In this document: one piece after another, positions 5,561 through 9,025 of the stretch
Numbering within the stretch: the first letter of the stretch is position 1
Layout of the letters: every line of letters starts with the position of its first letter
DNA from: an uncultured Spirochaetaceae bacterium
Lineage (GTDB): Bacteria > Spirochaetota > Spirochaetia > Treponematales > Treponemataceae
DNA length: 9,025 nucleotides
Assembly (NCBI GenBank): GCA_902772605.1
Contig: CACYBG010000206.1
Span: 1 to 9,025 of the forward strand
Reading direction: 5' to 3'
The notes under the pieces: generated by a model
What the model saw: the letters and a program-made list of their open reading frames with translations, nothing else
Databases searched by the model: none
What the model was told of the DNA's origin: nothing
Made by a program: the position numbers and the translations under genes

Positions 5561-6427
5561 ATGGCCGTTGAAAAAAACAAGGAGAGGCTCGCAGTCATTG
5601 AGCGCATAAAGGAATATGAGAGGAAGGGCCTCTGGAACAGGGATGTGGAGGACGATCCTCCGACCGTAGCCCTGAAGCCTGGACAGTGCGACTACCTCAA
5701 CCGTAAATTCTCCAGCTGGATACAGATGAAATTCGTCAACACTCAGGCAAGAAGGTTCATAAGGAAGCTTGTCAAAACCGGTCAGATGGTACTGAAGCCC
5801 GTTGACGGACTTGAAAAATTCATCGCCATGAAGGATGTGGGTGCCGTAATCACCTGCAACCATTTCAACGCCTTCGACAATTTTGCAATCTACCATTGCC
5901 TTGAAAAATACATCAGGCGAAAGCAGCTCTACAAGGTAATCCGCGAAGGAAACTATACATCGTTTCCCGGAATCTACGGATATTTTTTCAGGCACTGCAA
6001 CACTCTTCCATTAAGCTCCAATTTTTCCGTCATGAAGGAATTCATGGAGGCCGTGGATACAATCCTGAAGCGAGGCGAAAAACTTCTGGTCTACGCAGAG
6101 CAGGGGATGTGGTGGAACTACAGGAAGCCAAGACCCATGACGAACGGTGCATTCAGGTTTGCCGTGAACAACAACGTCCCTGTGATTCCCCTTTTCATCA
6201 CCATGCACGACACCGACAAAATCGATGGCGACGGATTTCCGATTCAGGAATACACTCTGCATGTACTTGACGCAATCTACCCGGATGCAAACAAATCAAG
6301 GCGCGAAAACGAAAAGGACATGATGGAAAACAATTTTCAGCAGTGGAAGGACTGTTATGAAAGGGTCTACGGAATTCCACTTACATATTGCGATGACACC
6401 AACTTCATCGGCGGCGACAGAGTTTAA
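5561..6427 (+). CDS. PlsC-type lysophospholipid/glycolipid acyltransferase, atypical (first)
   Basis: A 288-residue protein with the PlsC/LPLAT fold, which transfers an acyl chain to a hydroxyl of a glycerolipid or similar acceptor at the inner face of the membrane. Catalytic motif I is present as NHFNAFD (H101, D106, HX4D). The acceptor-binding motif III, usually FPEG, is replaced by YAEQG (178-182), followed by a tryptophan-rich, basic stretch (183-192). Motif IV is VPVIPLFI (206-213). No obvious transmembrane helix; the first 90 residues are basic and charged. I chose the ATG at 5561, six bases after GGAG (5551-5554); a TTG at 5549 lies inside that site. A7 occurs at 5571-5577 in codons 4-6. 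The stop is five bases before the next acyltransferase. Substrate unknown; glycolipid assembly fits the neighbouring GT8 genes. Confidence 0.85.
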   Translation: MAVEKNKERLAVIERIKEYERKGLWNRDVEDDPPTVALKPGQCDYLNRKFSSWIQMKFVNTQARRFIRKLVKTGQMVLKPVDGLEKFIAMKDVGAVITCNHFNAFDNFAIYHCLEKYIRRKQLYKVIREGNYTSFPGIYGYFFRHCNTLPLSSNFSVMKEFMEAVDTILKRGEKLLVYAEQGMWWNYRKPRPMTNGAFRFAVNNNVPVIPLFITMHDTDKIDGDGFPIQEYTLHVLDAIYPDANKSRRENEKDMMENNFQQWKDCYERVYGIPLTYCDDTNFIGGDRV

Positions 6428-6432
6428 GCGGT

Positions 6433-7230
6433 ATGGACAAGAGAAAGGTAATCTATTATTCCGATGAACTGAACGATGAATTCTCCGTTGCACAGGTCGA
6501 TTCCATAATGATTGACGGAAACTACAGGTATGGAGACGGATCCTTCCTGTGGAAACTCAAGAGGTTTTTCCTCTACAGGATAATCGCATTTCCGATTGCG
6601 TTCGTTTACATGAAGCTTTCCTGGCATCACAAGATTGTCAATGCAAAAGTCCTGAAGCCATACAGAAAAGTCGGATACTTCACATACGGAAACCACACCA
6701 ACGCTATTGCCGATGCATTGATTCCAAGCTTCGTGCATTTTCCGAAGTCGGTTTACGTAATAGTCCATCCGAACAACGTAAACATAAAGGGACTCAGAAA
6801 ATCGACCGCATACCTTGGAGCACTTCCCCTTCCCGGAAACATGGATGCGGCAAAGAATTTCATGGATGCAATCAGGCTCAGGAACAGCGAAAACAGCGTG
6901 ATAATGATTTATCCCGAAGCGCACATCTGGCCGTTCTATACGAAGATTCGGCCGTTCACGGACCTTTCGTTCAGGTATCCGGTGCAGTACGGAACACCTG
7001 TGTTCTGCTTTACGAATACGTATCAGAAACGAAGGTTTTCCAAAAAGCCCAGGATGGTCACCTATGTCGACGGCCCCTTTTTTGCGGACGAATCCCTGAG
7101 TCAGAAGGAAAAGCGTGCGTCCCTAAGGAATCAGGTCTATGAAGCCATGTGCAGGGCAAGCGAAAGAAATGAAGTTGAAGTCATAAAATATATAAAGAAA
7201 GAAAAAGAAACGGGGAGTACGGATGATTGA
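6433..7230 (+). CDS. PlsC-type acyltransferase, divergent (second)
   Basis: A 265-residue protein of the same broad acyltransferase superfamily but clearly different from its neighbour. The catalytic motif reads GNHTNAIAD: H88 and D94 are separated by five residues rather than the usual four. Motif III appears as IYPEAHIWPFYTKIRPF (159-175), with PEA in place of PEG, and motif IV as YGTPVFCFT (186-194). A hydrophobic stretch at 45-63 may dip into or lie on the membrane. The C-terminus is basic and charged. It begins five bases after the previous stop with no clear ribosome binding site, so it is probably translated by coupling. Its last eight bases overlap the next GT8 gene. Two different acyltransferases side by side suggest two acylation steps on one product, which is inference. 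Confidence 0.82.
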   Translation: MDKRKVIYYSDELNDEFSVAQVDSIMIDGNYRYGDGSFLWKLKRFFLYRIIAFPIAFVYMKLSWHHKIVNAKVLKPYRKVGYFTYGNHTNAIADALIPSFVHFPKSVYVIVHPNNVNIKGLRKSTAYLGALPLPGNMDAAKNFMDAIRLRNSENSVIMIYPEAHIWPFYTKIRPFTDLSFRYPVQYGTPVFCFTNTYQKRRFSKKPRMVTYVDGPFFADESLSQKEKRASLRNQVYEAMCRASERNEVEVIKYIKKEKETGSTDD

Positions 7231-8089
7231 TATTCTTTTCTGCGGAAACGACAGGGTTTTTGACGGAGCCTTGACTACCATGCTGTCGATTTTCAAGCGC
7301 ACCAAGACTGACGAGCCGTTCAGGTTCTTCATATTTACCATGGATGCAACCCACATAGACCCGTCATACAGGGCGTTCAGCGACGGTCAGATTGATTTTC
7401 TGAACCGCGTTGCAAGGAAATACAACCCGGAAAATTCGGTCGTAAAGATTGACGTGGGTGAAATCTACATGAAGGAATTCTCCGGATGTCCGAACGAGCA
7501 GTGCTACTGTTCACCGTACACCCTGCTCAGGCTTTTTGCCGATTTGGTACCCGGAATGCCGGACAAGCTCCTTTACCTTGACATAGACCTTCTTTTCAAC
7601 GACGACATAAGGAAACTCTGGGACATTGACGTAAGCGATTACGAGTATGCCGCAGCCCCTGACCATTACGGAAAGCTGATTCTGTTTTTCATCAGGAAAT
7701 TCATCAATGCGGGCGTGATTCTTTTCAACCTCAAGAAATCGAAGGAGACCGGACTTTTGAAAAAGAGCCGCGACCTCATAAAGACAAAGAAACTCACCTT
7801 TGCCGACGAAAGTGCAATCATCAAAAGCACGACTCGCCAGCTTAAAATCAATCAGCGTTTCAACGACCAGAAATTCCTCTATGAGAAAACCGTAATAAGG
7901 CATTTTTCAAAAAGGCTTTTCTGGACCCCTTTCCCTCACACCGAGAACATCAAGCAGTGGAGGGTGACGAAGGTGCACAAGGTTTTCGGATATGAAAATT
8001 TCGACGACATCTTCTACGAGTACATTTCCCTCAAGGATGTTTTCGAGAGAAGGGAATTTTATAAGGATATACTGGGGGGGGGTATTTAA
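7223..8089 (+). CDS. Glycosyltransferase family 8 protein (second), with 3' G9 tract
   Basis: A 288-residue GT8 protein. Motifs: MIDILFCGNDRVFDGALTTML start, SPYTLLRLFADLVP (97-110), the DxD as YLDIDLLFN (118-126, D120 and D122), INAGVILFNL (161-170), FADESAII (193-200), and a C-terminal HFSKRLFW (227-234). The usual HxxGxxKPW ending is replaced by a segment shared with the third GT8 gene. The start overlaps the previous stop (ATGATTGA), and GGGGAG (7212-7217) lies five bases before it. The last codons run through G9 (8074-8082), giving Gly-Gly-Gly-Ile-stop; change of one G alters the tail and extends the protein. Compared with the next gene it is about half identical in sequence and carries two extra residues before the NAG motif. 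Sugar and acceptor unknown. Confidence 0.88.
   Translation: MIDILFCGNDRVFDGALTTMLSIFKRTKTDEPFRFFIFTMDATHIDPSYRAFSDGQIDFLNRVARKYNPENSVVKIDVGEIYMKEFSGCPNEQCYCSPYTLLRLFADLVPGMPDKLLYLDIDLLFNDDIRKLWDIDVSDYEYAAAPDHYGKLILFFIRKFINAGVILFNLKKSKETGLLKKSRDLIKTKKLTFADESAIIKSTTRQLKINQRFNDQKFLYEKTVIRHFSKRLFWTPFPHTENIKQWRVTKVHKVFGYENFDDIFYEYISLKDVFERREFYKDILGGGI
7928..7989 (+). repeat. 62-base direct repeat, copy 1 (in second GT8 gene)
   Basis: Identical base for base to 8891-8952, and encodes residues 236-258 of the second GT8 protein. The flanks diverge at once on both sides apart from short matches. Distance between copies is 963 bases. Confidence 0.92.
8074..8082 (+). repeat. Homopolymeric G9 tract at the 3' end of a GT8 gene
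   Basis: Nine consecutive G residues cover the last glycine codons. In the present length the frame ends at TAA 8087-8089. With one G fewer the frame runs to TGA at 8127-8129, and with one more to TGA at 8152-8154, so each length gives a different C-terminus. It lies 110 bases before the next GT8 start. Confidence 0.9.
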
Positions 8090-8191
8090 TAAAATGCGTT
8101 TCCGTATTCGTAAGCTCCCCGCATCCTGATCGGGTGCTGTTCCCCGCAGCGTGATTTTCAGTCATGTTGAATTTAAAGCGAGGAGCAGCCT
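8090..8191 (+). promoter_or_regulatory. 102-base spacer between the two GT8 paralogues
   Basis: This is the widest gap inside the cluster. It holds a six-pair hairpin, GCATCC (8121-8126) with GGGTGC (8132-8137), not followed by a T run and so not a standard terminator; a direct repeat CCCCGCA (8117-8123 and 8142-8148); and AGGAG (8181-8185), six bases before the next ATG. No convincing promoter is seen. The longer reading frames made by a change in the G9 tract end within it. Confidence 0.4.
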
Positions 8192-9022
8192 ATGATAAAC
8201 ATTTTGTTCTGTGGAAATGAAGGAATTTTTGACGGCATACTTACGTGCATGCTTTCCGCCCTCATGCGGAACGATTCGGGGGAGTCCTTTTCCTTTTATG
8301 TACTGACGATGGATGTAACCCGAATTGACGGAAGGTTTGTGCCGATATCGAAACGAACGGAAAGATTCCTGGATGCCGTTGCAAAGTCATATGGAAGTGG
8401 AAACTCCGTCCGGGTGATTGATGTCACGGATCTTTACGAAAGGACCATGCATGGAAATCCGAATGAAAAATCAAGCTATTCTCCGTATGCATTGACCAGA
8501 CTTCTTTCTGACCTTGTACCTGAGATCCCCGGAAAAATCCTTTACTGCGATGCAGACGTGCTTTTCAATCTCGACAGCAACATTTTGTATGGAATTGATG
8601 TAAGTGACGTTGAGTATGCAGCAGCCCGCGACCATTACGGAAAATTTCTAGTCAATCCGAATTTCATAAATTCTGGTGTACTGTTGCTTAATATGGACAG
8701 AATCCGTTCCACCGGACTTTTTGAGAAGGCTAGGAAACTTGTGAATGAACGGCGGATGATTTTTCCTGATGAGATTGCAATCATAAAGTCGACCGAAAGG
8801 AAGAGGATGCTGCCCCAGCGTTTCAATGACCAGAAATTCCTGTGGAAGCATACCGTGGTCCGTCATTTTTCAAAGCGCCTCTTTTGGTTTCCTTTCCCTC
8901 ACACCGAGAACATCAAGCAGTGGAGGGTGACGAAGGTGCACAAGGTTTTCGGCTATGAATGTTTTGATGATATACTTTATGAATACATTTATCTGAAAAG
9001 GGTGTTTGAAAGTTCGCATTAA
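8192..9022 (+). CDS. Glycosyltransferase family 8 protein (third), paralogue of the second
   Basis: A complete 276-residue GT8 protein ending three bases before the window edge. Motifs mirror the upstream copy: MINILFCGNEGIFDG start, SPYALTRLLSDLVP (97-110), DxD as YCDADVLFN (118-126, D120 and D122), INSGVLLLN (159-167), FPDEIAIIKS (191-200), and HFSKRLFWFPFPHT (225-238). It lacks the G-tract tail and ends VFESSH. The start is fixed by AGGAG (8181-8185) six bases before ATG. Residues 234-256 are encoded by DNA identical over 62 bases to the second GT8 gene, although the rest of the two genes differs widely, including at silent sites. The pair probably arose by duplication and may add successive or alternative sugars. 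More cluster genes may follow beyond the window. Confidence 0.9.
   Translation: MINILFCGNEGIFDGILTCMLSALMRNDSGESFSFYVLTMDVTRIDGRFVPISKRTERFLDAVAKSYGSGNSVRVIDVTDLYERTMHGNPNEKSSYSPYALTRLLSDLVPEIPGKILYCDADVLFNLDSNILYGIDVSDVEYAAARDHYGKFLVNPNFINSGVLLLNMDRIRSTGLFEKARKLVNERRMIFPDEIAIIKSTERKRMLPQRFNDQKFLWKHTVVRHFSKRLFWFPFPHTENIKQWRVTKVHKVFGYECFDDILYEYIYLKRVFESSH
8891..8952 (+). repeat. 62-base direct repeat, copy 2 (in third GT8 gene)
   Basis: Second copy of the 62-base identical patch, in the same reading frame as copy 1, encoding residues 234-256 of the third GT8 protein. Recombination between the copies would delete 963 bases and fuse the two genes in frame. Confidence 0.92.
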
Positions 9023-9025
9023 AAC

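Noticed and set aside
5537..5995. Minus-strand 152-residue reading frame opposite the first acyltransferase
   Set aside because: Antisense shadow; the + strand carries the HX4D and VPVIPLFI motifs and a good ribosome binding site.
1..9025. CRISPR array, tRNA, rRNA, insertion sequence or phage genes
   Set aside because: No regularly spaced repeats, no tRNA-like cloverleaf, and no transposase or integrase motifs were seen on either strand.

Overview
The window looks like a chromosomal segment of a spirochaete, most likely a host-associated Treponema. This is inferred from the form of L20 and L35, the order infC-rpmI-rplT followed by a coiled-coil gene and zapA, heavy use of AGG for arginine, and GT8/acyltransferase genes of a type I associate with treponemes and Firmicutes. 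No 16S or other phylogenetic marker is present, so the genus is a judgement, not a measurement.

Left part (1-2324, + strand): a core housekeeping run. It begins with the 3' end of infC (IF3), then rpmI (L35), rplT (L20), a ZapB-like coiled-coil protein with a long acidic tail, a 183-base gap with a possible promoter and RNA fold, zapA, and a UPF0178 (YaiI/YqxD) gene that overlaps zapA by 11 bases. This links translation factors to Z-ring assembly. A convergent gene on the - strand (2345-3610) encodes a soluble GAF plus HD-GYP protein, a probable cyclic-di-GMP phosphodiesterase.

Middle (3611-4440): an 830-base AT-rich stretch with no convincing gene. It holds candidate promoters for the HD-GYP gene, a block of T/A tracts spaced about 11 bases apart, a long imperfect hairpin of about 100 bases (4018-4118) with a plausible promoter at its left foot, and a compact terminator-like hairpin (4200-4219). 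It separates the core block from an accessory-looking cluster.

Right part (4489-9022, + strand): five closely packed genes: GT8 glycosyltransferase, PlsC-type acyltransferase, a second and divergent PlsC-type acyltransferase, and two paralogous GT8 glycosyltransferases. Spacing is tight (55 bases, 5 bases, an 8-base overlap, then 102 bases), so they are probably co-transcribed. Together they could build an acylated glycolipid or other lipid-linked glycan of the envelope; the actual product cannot be read from the sequence. Several signs suggest variability: a G9 run at the 3' end of the second GT8 gene, a T8 run near the start of the first, and a 62-base perfectly identical patch shared by two otherwise clearly diverged GT8 paralogues, as expected from gene conversion.

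The most worthwhile leads are the 4018-4118 hairpin, the G9 tract, the 62-base identical patch, and the uncharacterised GT8/acyltransferase cluster itself.
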